Shown here in pieces: positions 25,109 through 37,539 of a stretch of DNA of 64,000 bases. The notes under the pieces were generated by a model. That model was not told the DNA's origin and ran no database searches. It worked only from the letters and a program-made list of their open reading frames with translations. The stretch's first letter is position 1; the number at the start of each line of letters is the position of its first letter. The stretch covers positions 2,396,490 to 2,460,489 of the forward strand of contig NC_060964.1 in the NCBI RefSeq assembly GCF_910589235.1, in the 5' to 3' direction. A program made the translations under genes and the position numbers. The stretch comes from Vespa crabro (lineage: Eukaryota; Arthropoda; Insecta; Hymenoptera; Vespidae).

Positions 25109-26190
25109 GCTATATGCGTATCGTAAACGTTATCGAGGCGAATAATGGTAACATCACAATCCCATGCACGTCTTCGCATTCCGATCGAAGCAAATGGAGA
25201 ACCACGAGATAGCGTCTACCCCACGTTGATTAAACTACCACAGAAAATAAATGTTCATTTGTAAAGTTCCTTCTTCCAGTTATCTTGATACATATATTGT
25301 ATTTGCTTGATTAATTTAACATATCAATTCTACAATGGCGAGCATTTATCTGTTGAAAGAATAAAGAATTTTTTTCATGTTATACTTTGATAGAGCATAG
25401 AAATTAAAATATTCAAGACGGATAAAAGTAAGAAAGCAACTTCATTAAAAGTTGTTACCTAATGATGAAAGCAAAAAGTGTCGATTAATTTCTTCTTTTT
25501 TTTTTTTCTTTTTCTTTGCACTCGATATAATCCTGAATAAAGCGAGGGAATAATCCAAAGCCTTCTGTCATTCGTCCATCCCGGAGGGTCCTGGAATTTC
25601 ATCCGACGGATGAGAGGGATTACAACTCGTACCAAATTAACCTCTGTCTCATCCGAGTTACGTTACTCAAACCTTTTTGAGCCAATACGTCGAGTTTACA
25701 CGAAAACTCACTCAACTGACCGCGATAACGCGAAACCAAAACTATCTTTCCTCGTCAGGTGAAACAACAGGTGTCCCGAGGATTTCGATAGAAATCAGCA
25801 AATCTACAGATTTTACACAACCTGCCATTGACGTCTATATAGATATTATTTAGTCCTTTCTAAATAGAATATATAAAGACCATTTGATATAATTGAATAA
25901 ATGAAAAAATTACAAAAATTAGTTTAGAGTAGATCAATTTTTGCAAATAATTTGTATAAAGCTTTTTATCTCTAAATTATATGCAATTTAAGTATACACC
26001 CGCATATACCAGTTATAAACATAATAAAAAATTTACGATATAATAATTGATAATTGTGATAAAATAAAAATGTTATAAAAAAAAAAATACCATAAAAATA
26101 ATCGGGATATTGCCAAAGAAATAGTTATTCTTTCGAACAAAAAATGTCGATCCAACGATCATGGTTCATGGACAAAATGGTGGTTTGGAC

Positions 26191-26202
26191 CCCCTTAAGG
26201 GG
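26191..26202. other. 12-bp perfect palindrome
   Basis: The self-complementary sequence CCCCTTAAGGGG lies in a GC-rich island (26150-26660). It may be a dimeric protein-binding site, or simply chance. Confidence 0.5.
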
Positions 26203-26987
26203 TGGTGCGCGTGTATATTCCAACCCTCGTACCAACCCCAACGTTCTAGGGGCGGCAAGCACGTAACGTTATGTAATCGTATACATGCCTAAGATTCTAG
26301 AGGGTTGTCGAAGCTTTGTCGTCTAGCCATGTGTCCCTAATACGACTCCCATGGGGGGTCATTTCTATTCTATTTCCCTTTCATAGGGTGTGTCGAGCGA
26401 GCCCTTACCTCACACCTAACTCCGTACAGCCCTTATCGCTTATGGTAAACGCATCACGGAGAGCCCGCAAGGGTGCTCTTTGCAGATTGACGTAAAATCA
26501 ATGAACGAAGTCAATGGGTCTCTCGCTTGGTTATCCGGAACGAGAGGAAGAGTATTATAGGGGTTCTAACGTCTCCTCCTACCGTGAATAATGCAAGTGT
26601 TAATTACTTGATGCCACATTTCAACGACGACTAACACTGAAATAATCAAGGACGTTCCTTGACTTTCTTACGAATTCGTAATAACCTGTAAACATAAAAG
26701 AATAATAATTATTATTTTAATATAATACCAACAAAAACGATATTTTACTTAATTCTCTATAACTTAATTTTTGTTTGTATCTATAGAAAAAAAAAATTAT
26801 AATGCTACTACTTATAATATTATTAGTAAGTAATCACTATAAATAATAGTAATATATTAGCTATGTATTACTTATACCTATATTTAAAAAAGAACTATAA
26901 GAAACTTCGGAATATTCGGAAGTAACGAATTATAGTAAGTAATTATCTAAGTTTGTGGCAAAAAAGTAAAATCGAACTCAAATGTGT

Positions 26988-26988
<1 letters not shown>

Positions 26989-27024
<36 letters not shown>
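26989..27024. repeat. (GT)n microsatellite
   Basis: A GT run of about 35 bp. Confidence 0.95.
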
Positions 27025-27026
<2 letters not shown>

Positions 27027-27135
27027 GTTAAGAGTAACATTATGTTATAAAGAATTAAATGAATAAATTTCGAATATGAAAAAGATATTAAATAAATATA
27101 ATATTTGATCGCTTTGGTACGAGTCGAAAAATAAA

Positions 27136-27140
<5 letters not shown>

Positions 27141-27194
<54 letters not shown>
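27141..27194. repeat. (TA)n microsatellite
   Basis: A perfect TA run of about 54 bp. Confidence 0.95.
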
Positions 27195-27197
<3 letters not shown>

Positions 27198-27639
27198 TAG
27201 AAATAAAATCGTTCAGGTATTCGAACGCTTTGGATATTTATAATCACCTTTTGTTAAAAACCAGCAATGACTGTCAATTTACAAAGAGCACGCGGAATAA
27301 ATTTCGTCTGACAGAAGAAATTGTAGCGTAGACGAGTTTCTATGCCTGCTTTATTTATATCCAGGGCATATGTAATCGACACTCAGCTACCGTGAGAGGG
27401 AAATATGTGGTTAAGCCTTGGCTTCGGCTTTGAAAAGTGAAAAGTCATCGTCACTAACGAGTCGACGAACACACTTTACGTCTTTCTCTTCGCTGACGTG
27501 CTGTCCTTCCGTCGACAATATCTCGACCTTCGCGACAGATATAGTATCATTCTTGTTAAGAATCTTCAAGCGAATCACGATATAGGTATCTCGTTACTTT
27601 GCACGTGTGATTTAATACCTGGAATGTGTATTCAATCAT

Positions 27640-27650
27640 AAGAAAGAAAC

Positions 27651-27698
<48 letters not shown>

Positions 27699-27750
27699 GA
27701 AGAAAGAAAGAAAGGAAGAAAGAAAGAAAGAAAAAAATGAAGAAAGAAAT
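27640..27750. repeat. (GAAA)n tetranucleotide array
   Basis: About 25 GAAA units with a few GGAA and GAAG variants. Confidence 0.95.
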
Positions 27751-30354
27751 AATATATGATAAACACTTGGAGTAGTAAACTTTTTTACAATTAATTATAA
27801 AAAAAAAAAAATAAAAAATAAATAAAACAAATTCTATTCTTACATATATATACATATATATAACTGGTACAGTTTCCCATATGATCGAGATTCGTAACAT
27901 TAAAAGAAAAAAAAAAAGAAAGAAAGAAAATAGTTCAAATAAAAGAAGTGGTATGACGAATTTGAAGCGGAGAGCCAGTCGTACGGCGATTTCCGTTGAA
28001 CGTTGAGTTTTCAACGGGAAACGAAATAAAAATGACGACGAAATGCTCTCTTCCGAACAGGTAATTCACGGCATTTCGCTTTCCATCCCCTTACTCCGAC
28101 CCTTGTTCTATCCTCAGCAGACGGGTAACAACAACGGCATCCCCATCAAGCCACCATCACACCCCCAACCGTTTGCTCGTTCGCCGCCGAGCGGATTGCT
28201 TTTTGTTTCGTGCCTTCGTGCCTCTCGTCCTTTGTTTCCGCGAGTCGCCGCGAGGAAATGACAAACAAATGAGCGCCAGGGTGTACAACGTCGACGTCCG
28301 TCGCCATGGCAATGTGATGTGACGATCGACGTTTTAAACTCCACCGTTCGTTTCCGAGAAATACGTTCTCCTCATACGGTACGAGAAACTGACGATGAAA
28401 ATCGAATGCCGATGATCGAATTTTCTTCCTACAGAACCCTCTGGAACACATATATGTAAATTAAATATCATCGTTCAAAAACCTATTTGCAAAAAAAACT
28501 TTTACCCAAATTAACATTAAACCGATCAAATATTAAGACAATTATGTATATATATATATGTGTAATAAAAATTATTTTCCTTTAATAAAAATATAAAGAA
28601 AGCATGATATTCGCTAGATGAAAATAAAATGGTTTCTATCTCCATATTATTTCTCGCATTAATACTTATATCCTAATGGCATATAGGGGTGTTGCTTTAC
28701 AACCATTACAACGATCATATATGTGTCATTCAAAAAACTTAAGCCGTAGTAACATTTTTGCTCGATGGACTTGGTAACTATCGATTGTGTTTCAAAGTCG
28801 ATTGTGTCTCCATTATGTGAACGAGAGGGTGAAAGAAAGAAAAGAGGGAGGTAGGGAGAGGGGAGGTCGACGAAGCGAATATGGTCGAAGAAGAGTGGAG
28901 AAAGAGAGATGCCCCTAAAGTACGGGCGTTCCAATTGACTCCACCATATTGAGTTTGGTTCTATGGGCTCTCTGTACATGGGGCTCTTGGAATCGAGACA
29001 CGTTATACGAAGGTCCATCCCTGGAAGGAGCTTCCAGCTTAACTTCGTTACCAGGTTTCTACGTGACCAAAATCCTAGTAGCCACGACTCTGCTGTAGGT
29101 AGCAACTACGTTTTCCTGTAACGTAACGATAAATAAGATCACTTCTCGACAATAGTAGACTGCTATTTGCCAAAATCGTCGAGTTTAAAAATCTCCATTG
29201 AAATCAACTTATTTCATCTATTTAAAATCACCAACAATCTTTTACAATAAATCAACAATATATCTTGTCAAATAATAATATATTTTAATCTAAAATATAC
29301 CAGTAAACATTTAACATGCTTACATACAGCAACAATTTCATTCAGAGGGGCACAGGGTCTCAACAAAACTTCTATGGGATTTCGTTCACGATATGTATCA
29401 AATTATCCTTATAATAGAATATGGCGGCAACATTACACCTACCAGGTGTCGCATTAGGCATCCTTGAATGGTTTACGCTACGAGAACAACACAATGAATT
29501 ATAATGCGTCCTTGTCGCGGACAATAATGTTACCACAATGCCGTTCCATGCTACAAAAGGTGTTGCTTTAATGGGAATCTGGTTACAACGAGGCGTTCTA
29601 AAGCATCAGAAACGATTTTCCCGTGCCTGTAAACATTCTCCCCCGTTGAAGCTTTCGTCATCGAATGCCGAGTTTTTCTCTGGTCAAAAAAGGTCAAAAA
29701 AGAACTTAAACTGTAAATAGCTAAGACAAAAATGAATGTTATTTATCAAAACGTTAGACCATTTTGGAAGATAGTGAAACGAAAAATGTATGATCCAATT
29801 ACGTTTACAAAGTAGTCTATATATTGTTTAACCAATAATTTATGCAAACAAAAGTCTAATTTTTAATTCTAATCGTATATTGTCTATTCAAACCAAAGAT
29901 ACATGTTCCGTCGGATCTAAATCAACCGCAAAAGAGTATGTAACATCTAAAATAAATAACATTTCACAATATTTATTTTCTGTTATATCAAAAATACCCG
30001 TATATAATCTATATTATAAATGAATAAATTAACGTAATTAAACACAATGAGGATATTCACTTTGTATAGCAATTAAAAGTATAGCAAATTCACAAGAATA
30101 AAAGAGTAAAGACCGTTATAAAGGTATGCCCATTTCTCCATTGGTTTGCAGTAAAGCGAAGTTGCACTTTAAGGCAGTACGTTGGGGCGCAAATCAAAAT
30201 GCAGTCGCTACCGGAAGAGTACTTGAACAGTTGAAGAGCCCTTCGCTATTACTGTGAAGGACTTCCCAGTGCTTGGCGAATCAGTCACTAATTGCATTCG
30301 TGACATGGCCCAGAACTAACAAACGTTCCCTTCGTTCCTGAAGGATCAAAATTA

Positions 30355-30356
<2 letters not shown>

Positions 30357-30392
<36 letters not shown>

Positions 30393-30424
30393 CCTCCCCC
30401 CCTCTCTCTCTCTCTCTCTCTCTC
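30357..30424. repeat. (CT)n microsatellite
   Basis: Two CT runs separated by a short TTTTCC and poly-C stretch. Confidence 0.95.
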
Positions 30425-31390
30425 ACTCACTTTCTCTTTTACAAGTTCATTCGTCTGAGATAAAGAAAACTGAATAATTCTCAGTGACATTTTCAAAAGA
30501 TATTAACACTATTAATATACCATATAAAAAGATAAGTATAAAAGCATAAAAATCAGCAATGTAATTATATTTGCAATGAATATTTGAAAAGAATAAAGAA
30601 GATAAAGCATGTTTTCAATGAAACCTTTAATAGATACAGTCGCACTAGAGTCTTACCCTATTATCCTAATGGGTGATAATCATAAGATTCTCCTTGAGAG
30701 TCTCATTACGAATCAAGGACCCCTTTCTTAATGGCTCCTATGAAACTCATTGGCCATTTAACGCCGAGGACACGCCGTAAAGCGTTGAAAGGTTGACGGG
30801 CCCGAGAGCAAATTTTCTCATCAATCATCCAGCTGTCAATTGGGAATAAGATACAGTATACCAAATTAGATAGCTTAGTGAAAATATTTTACGCGATTCA
30901 ATTACACACATCGTGATCGATCGTAAAACAAATTTATATTTCTTTTTTCATTTAATGAATTCCTTAAAAAAAAAAAAAAAAAAGAAAAAAAATGTGAAAA
31001 TATTCATTGAATTCTGGTTAACTTCTTCTTTTTCAATCGACATTTCTTTTTCTTTATTTTTTTCGTTTTTTTTTCTTTTTTTTTCTTTTTGTTCAAACAT
31101 TATCAAATGATACCATTAAACGATCGCAATTTCATCGTACTTTCATTCAATATCGTATTTTCATTATCGATATTGGACACGGACGAATTTTAACAATGGC
31201 AGACACACCATACTTGCCTACGTACGCTCGACACCCCTTATACGTTCCCCTTGCGGAAACGCGACGTCTCCATGGTTACAACATTGAAACTCCGCTAGGG
31301 GATGACAAAATGGAGAGGCGCAATACTCGGTCCGACAAAAGCGAAGTAGATCCAAAGAACGTCGGCGTACTTGTATTTGAAAAGTCGATC

Positions 31391-31395
<5 letters not shown>

Positions 31396-31430
<35 letters not shown>
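31396..31430. repeat. (TA)n microsatellite
   Basis: A TA run of about 34 bp. Confidence 0.95.
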
Positions 31431-31433
<3 letters not shown>

Positions 31434-32156
31434 TCGCATAATCCATCTTTACGATGAACTTTTATACTCTGATTAAAACTGTTCGGGGTGAATCTGCTAA
31501 AAAGTAATCTCTTAAGACTAGATCGAACTTAACAAAAAATAAAAAGAACAAAAGATAGAAACATGCTAAGTTTATGAAAAAAAAGAAGAAAAGAAAAGAA
31601 AAAAATATTAAAATAAATAAAAAAAAATAAAATAAAAAGAAAAAAAAAGAAATTGTTACAAATAAATAGCAGATGATGATCTTAATACTAAAAATGATTT
31701 ATCTTATTGCTAACCTTCAACGTTACCCGCATTGACGTTATCTGTCATCGAAATTTCTTCACAAGTATAGTCGGATGCAATCTTTTGGATCTAGAGGGTT
31801 TTAAATGTGGGAGAAAATTCCAACGATGCTATCTCGAAACTTGACAAAATTGTATGTAACTAGCATAAGAAATAACGAAGTCTTTTACATAAGGAAAGAA
31901 AATTCGTTTGACCTGAAATGAAATAGAAACTATAACTTAATTTACTGTACTATTCAAAGATAGCTATATAAGAGAGATATTCCATTAGGTCTTCGGATGA
32001 ATACGAGTACTAGAAATAGATATATAATGTAAGTCCGATACACGTGATTGGAATAAAAACGGATAAGAGAGAAATTTGTATGTTAAGTAAAAATGCAAAG
32101 AATCTAAAGAAATTATAGATGTTGAAGTAATGCAAAAAAAAAAGAAAAGGAAAAGA

Positions 32157-32210
32157 CGAATAAGAAAAGAATCGATCGATCATAGATAATAAACAAAGAA
32201 GGATCGGCAG
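32157..32210. repeat. Dispersed direct repeat, copy 1
   Basis: About 54 bp resembling 32846-32899. The last 23 bp (32188-32210) are identical to 32877-32899, preceded in both by a similar A/G-rich stretch and a GATCGAT-like core. It could be a remnant of a mobile element or a local duplication. Confidence 0.8.
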
Positions 32211-32416
32211 ATCCTTAGTAATATAAATCTCCTGCTGATTTGAAATAAAAACTGATGAAAAAGAAATTAAAAAAACAAAATATAAATTCAAAGAATTTTC
32301 AAAGAAATGATATATGAATATATAAATATAATTTCTATTTATCTCTTTATAGAAAAATAAATTTTTCTATTCGTATATAGATGTTACTTCTTTATTATTA
32401 TTCCTATTATTTTGTG

Positions 32417-32421
<5 letters not shown>

Positions 32422-32477
<56 letters not shown>
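32422..32477. repeat. (AT)n microsatellite
   Basis: A perfect AT run of about 55 bp between the two copies of the dispersed repeat. Confidence 0.95.
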
Positions 32478-32478
<1 letters not shown>

Positions 32479-32845
32479 ATACATATGACATGCTCTGATA
32501 AAAAAAAGGCTAATTCGCGGAAACAACTTTCTGAGATAAACGTGTTTAAAGTTATGCACTTTGCAATGTGATTATATGTCTTATTTTATCACAATTGTGA
32601 ATTGTAAAATCAATTATAATTTTAAGAAATTAGAAAATTGATCTCATTGCAAAAAACATATGAATATAATATACTTGTACTAAAAAAAGAAATCAAAATT
32701 GATTTTTTCTAATCTTAATCCCTTTTTACAAGACACGTATAATGTACGTAGTACATATATAATTTCTTAAAATGTTTTTTTCTCTAATCATTTATATTTT
32801 AAATAAGACAAAATATAAATGATGGAAAGGAAAAAAACGAAGAAG

Positions 32846-32899
32846 GAAGGAAAAGAAAAACCGATCGATTGTAGACAATAAACAAAGAAGGATCGGCAG
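32846..32899. repeat. Dispersed direct repeat, copy 2
   Basis: Second copy of the element at 32157-32210, about 690 bp downstream in the same orientation. The identical 23-bp core is at 32877-32899. Confidence 0.8.
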
Positions 32900-33311
32900 G
32901 CAAAATGGCGACCTAATATACCGGAGACTAATCCCAGATGAGACGAGGGATGCGATGGCAGAAAACGGAAGAGGATGACGGGGGAGGGAGGAGAAAGACG
33001 AAGGTGGAAGCGGTAGACGCATCTCTCGGATTACGTCTTAACAAGCTCCACGACGTTCATTTGTCTTATCCGCTGTCGCTAATGCGACAGCAGCTGTTGA
33101 AATGATTAATTCACCGCGGGGATGCATACTCACTTCGTGCTTTCCTGCGACTTGCACCCACTAACACCAACCAACCATCTTTATATTCTGAGTTGAGTGC
33201 GATTAATCGACACCCTGTGACATATTAACACATGATCATTTTTTATCATATATGTATGTATACAAGTATATACATTTCTTTAATTGGAATAGATTATATT
33301 TAATCAGTATA

Positions 33312-33346
<35 letters not shown>

Positions 33347-33969
33347 TACGTCGAAAATTTTATTATTTCATATAGAAATTTGTTATTTTAAAATTTTTAA
33401 TTTTGACACTAGTAATCCAATACTATACCGTTGTTATTACGCAAGTGTTATTTATTTAGATATAAAATATGTAAAATACCGACGTTATACTTATTGACAT
33501 TATCTTAATATTTCATATCAAATAAAAACAAATAATTCTAACATTAAATGTATTATCACTATTTCTTAATGTGTATGTGTATATGTGTATAACAAAAATA
33601 AAAAAGAATAATAAAAAAGTTTTGAATAACTCAGAACTATTGACTTTATTGGATATATGTCATAACTTTTAACATAATAACCAATCAAGTCTATTTGCCA
33701 TGAAGTCTAGGGAAATTTCTATGTCAAGTTTATCGTCAATACAGAAGCCTTGTATCATTTATCCGTATACATATATTCCCATTGTCTAAACAGCATACAT
33801 TCAAGCGGGCTTTTCGATTGGATTAACTTGCAATTTTCAAAGACCACCTGTCATTGAAGGAAAACGTTAATAGTAACAGATCGATGACTAATCCGACTGA
33901 AAAATTATTTGAGTTGTCTCACCAGACGATGATATAATTGAACTCGATTAGCGTGTAGCAAACTTTCTT

Positions 33970-34054
33970 TTGTGAAAGAGAGAAAGAGAGAGAAAAGGAG
34001 AGAGAGAGAGAGAGAGAGAGAGAGTGAGATAAAGGGAGAGAGAGAGAGAGAGAA
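33970..34054. repeat. (GA)n tracts
   Basis: Interrupted GA units. CT-rich tracts follow at 34216-34260 and 34450-34530 in the opposite sense. Confidence 0.9.
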
Positions 34055-35014
34055 GGAACAAAGAACCTCTAGCAGTGCGACAATTGAGCTTCATCGTGCG
34101 AATATAGAGTTACAAGAGCTACCCGAGGGACGGGATGGAAAATGAGCGGCGAATATTAAGTTGACGAACAAAATGGCCGTCGTAACGCTGAAAAAAAGAA
34201 ACGCAGAAATGCTTTTTCTCTCTCTGTCTCTCTCTGTCTTTCTCTCTCTCTGTCTTTCACATTTCACTCGTCGCTTCTATTCTATACATACCACGGCCGG
34301 TTCTACTCACTACGACGTAGCGTGGGTCGAAAACTCCTTACTTTGCGCATGCGCAGCGCTCACGGATCGAAAAGCTCCGCCCGGGACTGCCTTTGTTTAA
34401 TCCACGATACCTACGCCCACGACATGTGGCCGACAAACTGCAGATATGTCTGTCTCTCTTTCTCATTCTCTCTCTTTCTCTCTCTCTCTCTCTCGTTCTC
34501 ATTATCTATCTCTCTTTCTCATCTCATCTCTAATCTTCGCACTACTCTGCGTGTCTACACGTGCGTTATCGATGTAGCCAGGAATAAATCTATGTATATT
34601 GTATATATGTATCTATATATGTATGTATGTAAATATGTATGTATTTCATCTATCATTTTCTAACATTTGTTAAATGTTCCTTGTTGAAAATAGTATCTCC
34701 GTTGGAATGAATGATTGAAACTGTTCAATAATTGTACCTATCAATTTAAGACATAGCACGTTTATCTAAACATATAAACAAAGATATTAATAGTTGTTTT
34801 AAGTGAAATTTATATTATTTATATTTCGTTGATATTTCAATGTAATTAGAAATATTCTGATATTAAAAAAAAAAAGCTATGAATAGATATATATATATAT
34901 TTATATATATAAAGATATACTTACTATTACTTCATGGCTTTCATTTTAATATCATGCAATAAGAAAAATTAAGGTTAGGAATAATAAAATTATTATTAAT
35001 AGTTGATATAAAAC

Positions 35015-35096
35015 GGTAGCGTGGCCGAGCGGTCTAAGGCGCTGGTTTAAGGCACCAGTCTCTTCGGAGGCGTGGGTTCGAATCCCACCGCTGCCA
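35015..35096 (+). tRNA. tRNA-Leu (anticodon AAG)
   Basis: This 82-nt gene folds as a class II (long variable arm) leucine tRNA. The acceptor arms GGTAGCG and CGCTGCC pair with one G-T wobble, followed by discriminator A. The anticodon stem is CTGGT/ACCAG with loop TTAAGGC, giving anticodon AAG. The T-arm has the consensus GGTTCGAATCC (internal B box), and the D-arm TGGCCGAGCGG fits the A box. The variable arm TCTCTTCGGAGG fits a leucine tRNA. There is no intron and no encoded CCA. A run of six T residues at 35098-35103 is a normal RNA polymerase III terminator. Leu CUN codons would be read after A34 to inosine editing. Confidence 0.97.
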
Positions 35097-35097
35097 A

Positions 35098-35103
35098 TTT
35101 TTT
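35098..35103 (+). terminator. Pol III terminator of tRNA-Leu
   Basis: A T6 run starting 2 nt after the discriminator base, matching the standard RNA polymerase III stop signal. Confidence 0.9.
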
Positions 35104-35476
35104 GTTATTATTTTCTAATATTGCCTGTGAACAATATTCATTTTTAAAACATTTTGTTTATTCTTAATTTAATTAATGAGAAAATGTGTATATAGATATA
35201 TATTATATATCCCTCACTCCTAAAAGAATTCGACATTAGCGCTCTCATAGATAGATATAACCTACATACGATAAGTAGACGACATCTTGAAAGAAATCAA
35301 GTTATAAATGAAATAATGTCGGTAATGTAGAGTACATCCATAAAAGAGTCATCGCATAAAATCCATTTCAAATAAAACTCTTACTAAAACAAATATTTAT
35401 TTATATATTATTTTTAAATATATAATTATCATTTTGAGACAATGAAATAATAATGAATAATTACAATGAAAATTTA

Positions 35477-35479
35477 TCA

Positions 35480-35550
<71 letters not shown>

Positions 35551-35565
35551 GTTATTATTATTATT
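35477..35565. repeat. (ATT)n trinucleotide array
   Basis: About 29 ATT units with one GTT near the right end, the longest trinucleotide array in the window. Confidence 0.95.
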
Positions 35566-36659
35566 TATGGGATCCCCGTTTGAAGAAACTTTGTAATAAA
35601 TATGAAATGATTTCGTTTGCTTCGTTAATTCATTCCCTTGTAATCGTTTTAACTGATCGTTAAACTGCTCGTTGATACGGATCGCGAATGAATACGAGTA
35701 TGAAATGAAAAAGAAAATCCAACGTAGAAAATGTAATAAAAGTAGCATATATATCTATGTTGTATATATGTATGTACATGGAAAGAGAGAGAGAGAGAGA
35801 GAGTGAGAGATAGAGAAAGATGATATTGCCCGAAGCATCGGATGCAGCAAACAAGCGAGCCGAGAAAATAAACGAGGATCCTTCCGAATGAAACCAACAA
35901 AATGAGATTGTAATCGAATCGTTTGATGTATAAAACTGGCTTGTGCTCGCATATTCTACCCTTGTTTCTCTCTTTAAAGCCTCAGGCTTTGTTTTTTCAA
36001 ACTATGAGATGTAACGTTGATATATAAAATACGCGATGTTAAAGCCACGAGACAATTGTCTCTCACAGGCTATAAATGTTCGTTTACAAAAGCCCCTACA
36101 TTGCGAGCAACCAGTTTTACTCTATTGTCTATATATGTGATTACAGTCATATAGACAGTGTTTATGATTACAAAAGATCGTATAAAATATTTTTACAAAA
36201 ATACAGTAAGTCATTTTTTTTAATATCAAAATAAATAAATAAACATTATTTATCTGTGGAAATATTAATTTCAAATTACATTAATATTAAAAGAGATATT
36301 ATAGAAAAAAGAATTGATTGCGATTATATGTGTGTATATGTATATATATATTTTTTTCTATAGATATTTTATATATATAAATTAAATCAATATGACTAAT
36401 TTAACTAACATTGTAGTAATTAGTCATAAATTTCTACGTATATTAATCGTTAATACCAAATAAATCAAGATATTTATTTTTGAGAATGAATGAATGATTC
36501 GAACGATATCAATCTACTGTTATCTACGTGAAAATAGATCGTGTCAGCAATGTTCTGAATGGAATAGAACTTTCGGTAAAATTATGATTCATGCATGTAG
36601 AACGTAAAATCGTACTATCTGACGTCAGAATTCTTTAGATTGATATATATATCAATATA

Positions 36660-36732
36660 AAAAGAGAAAGAAAGAGAAAGAGAGAGAGAAGAAAAAGGAG
36701 AGAGAAAGAGAGAGAGAGAGAGAAAGAGAGGG
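36660..36732. repeat. (GA)n tracts
   Basis: Interrupted GA and GAAA units. Confidence 0.9.
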
Positions 36733-37539
36733 AATAACGTGTTCGTCACGGTCCATTGATGGTCGAAACAGTAAGTCGTTGAAGATCGTTGAAAGATGAT
36801 CATATTTTGGATGAATCTTTTGGTGTTTAGAATCATCCTATAGATGCAGTACATTAAATTTGATCAAATTTTCTAAGTGTTTAAAAAGGAAAAAAAAACA
36901 GGAAATCTTTGTGACAGAAGAAAAAAAAGAAAAAGAAGAAGAAAAAGAAGAAGAATACGATAACTACAGAAGAAATGTTTTCGTTGATAAATTTGCGATG
37001 AAAATAGTTGGAATCAAAATTGATAAGAATATAGCTCGGTGTTGACGATGGCCTTCGCGCTCTTTCACGATCATAAACTTCGGTCAGTGATATTCATTCG
37101 ACTTTATCCGAAAGATCATAACTTCTAAAGAAGACATTTGGAAAAGAACGTAACGACGTTAACATTTTATAGTGTATATATGAATTAGTTTTTTTTATCT
37201 ATTTTTATCTTATACACATTGATTTACTTTCCCTATTGAGTCAAAATTTATTTACTTTCACAGTGAAAAACAAACCTAATATATTTGACCTATATCGTAT
37301 GATATATAATACGTATTTTATATCTATATCATATATTGATGGTATATATATATATATGTATATATACATATATACATGTATGTGATATATATATATAATA
37401 ACGGTTTAATCGCGAAATAGAAACGATAATTAACTGAAAAGATATTAAAAAATAAGTGTAAAGGAAAAAAAAATTGTAACCTCGAAGGAAGAAAATTCGT
37501 AAAGGATTCTTCTTTTTTTTTTTTTGTTCTTTTTTCTTC

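Larger units (their letters stand above)
22001..35014. other. Gene-free, AT-rich block upstream of tRNA-Leu
   Basis: No supportable multi-exon gene. TA, GT, AAT and GAAA microsatellites sit in AT-rich DNA. Less AT-rich islands of ordinary complexity occur at about 23110-23460, 24890-25240, 25550-25800, 26150-26660, 27960-28450, 28850-29110 and 32900-33130. A small open frame in one island and a 23-bp perfect direct repeat at 32.2/32.9 kb are reported separately. Confidence 0.65.
35104..37539. other. Gene-free stretch between tRNA and hydrolase gene
   Basis: AT-rich DNA with an ATT array, GA tracts at 35786-35819 and 36660-36732, a GAA-rich stretch at 36916-36955 and short TA runs. I see no gene. 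The right end should include the promoter and 5' leader of the hydrolase gene, but no TATA box or initiator stands out. Confidence 0.6.

Noticed and set aside
27556..28014. 152-codon Phe-rich minus-strand open frame
   Set aside because: It is generated by the GAAA tetranucleotide array read as TTTC on the other strand.
28659..29105. 148-codon minus-strand open frame
   Set aside because: Normal composition in places, but no family resemblance and no splice or promoter support. Kept only as an island of ordinary sequence.
35477..35565. Regular repeat array considered as CRISPR or satellite
   Set aside because: It is a plain ATT microsatellite with no spacers. No array with unique spacers exists in the window.
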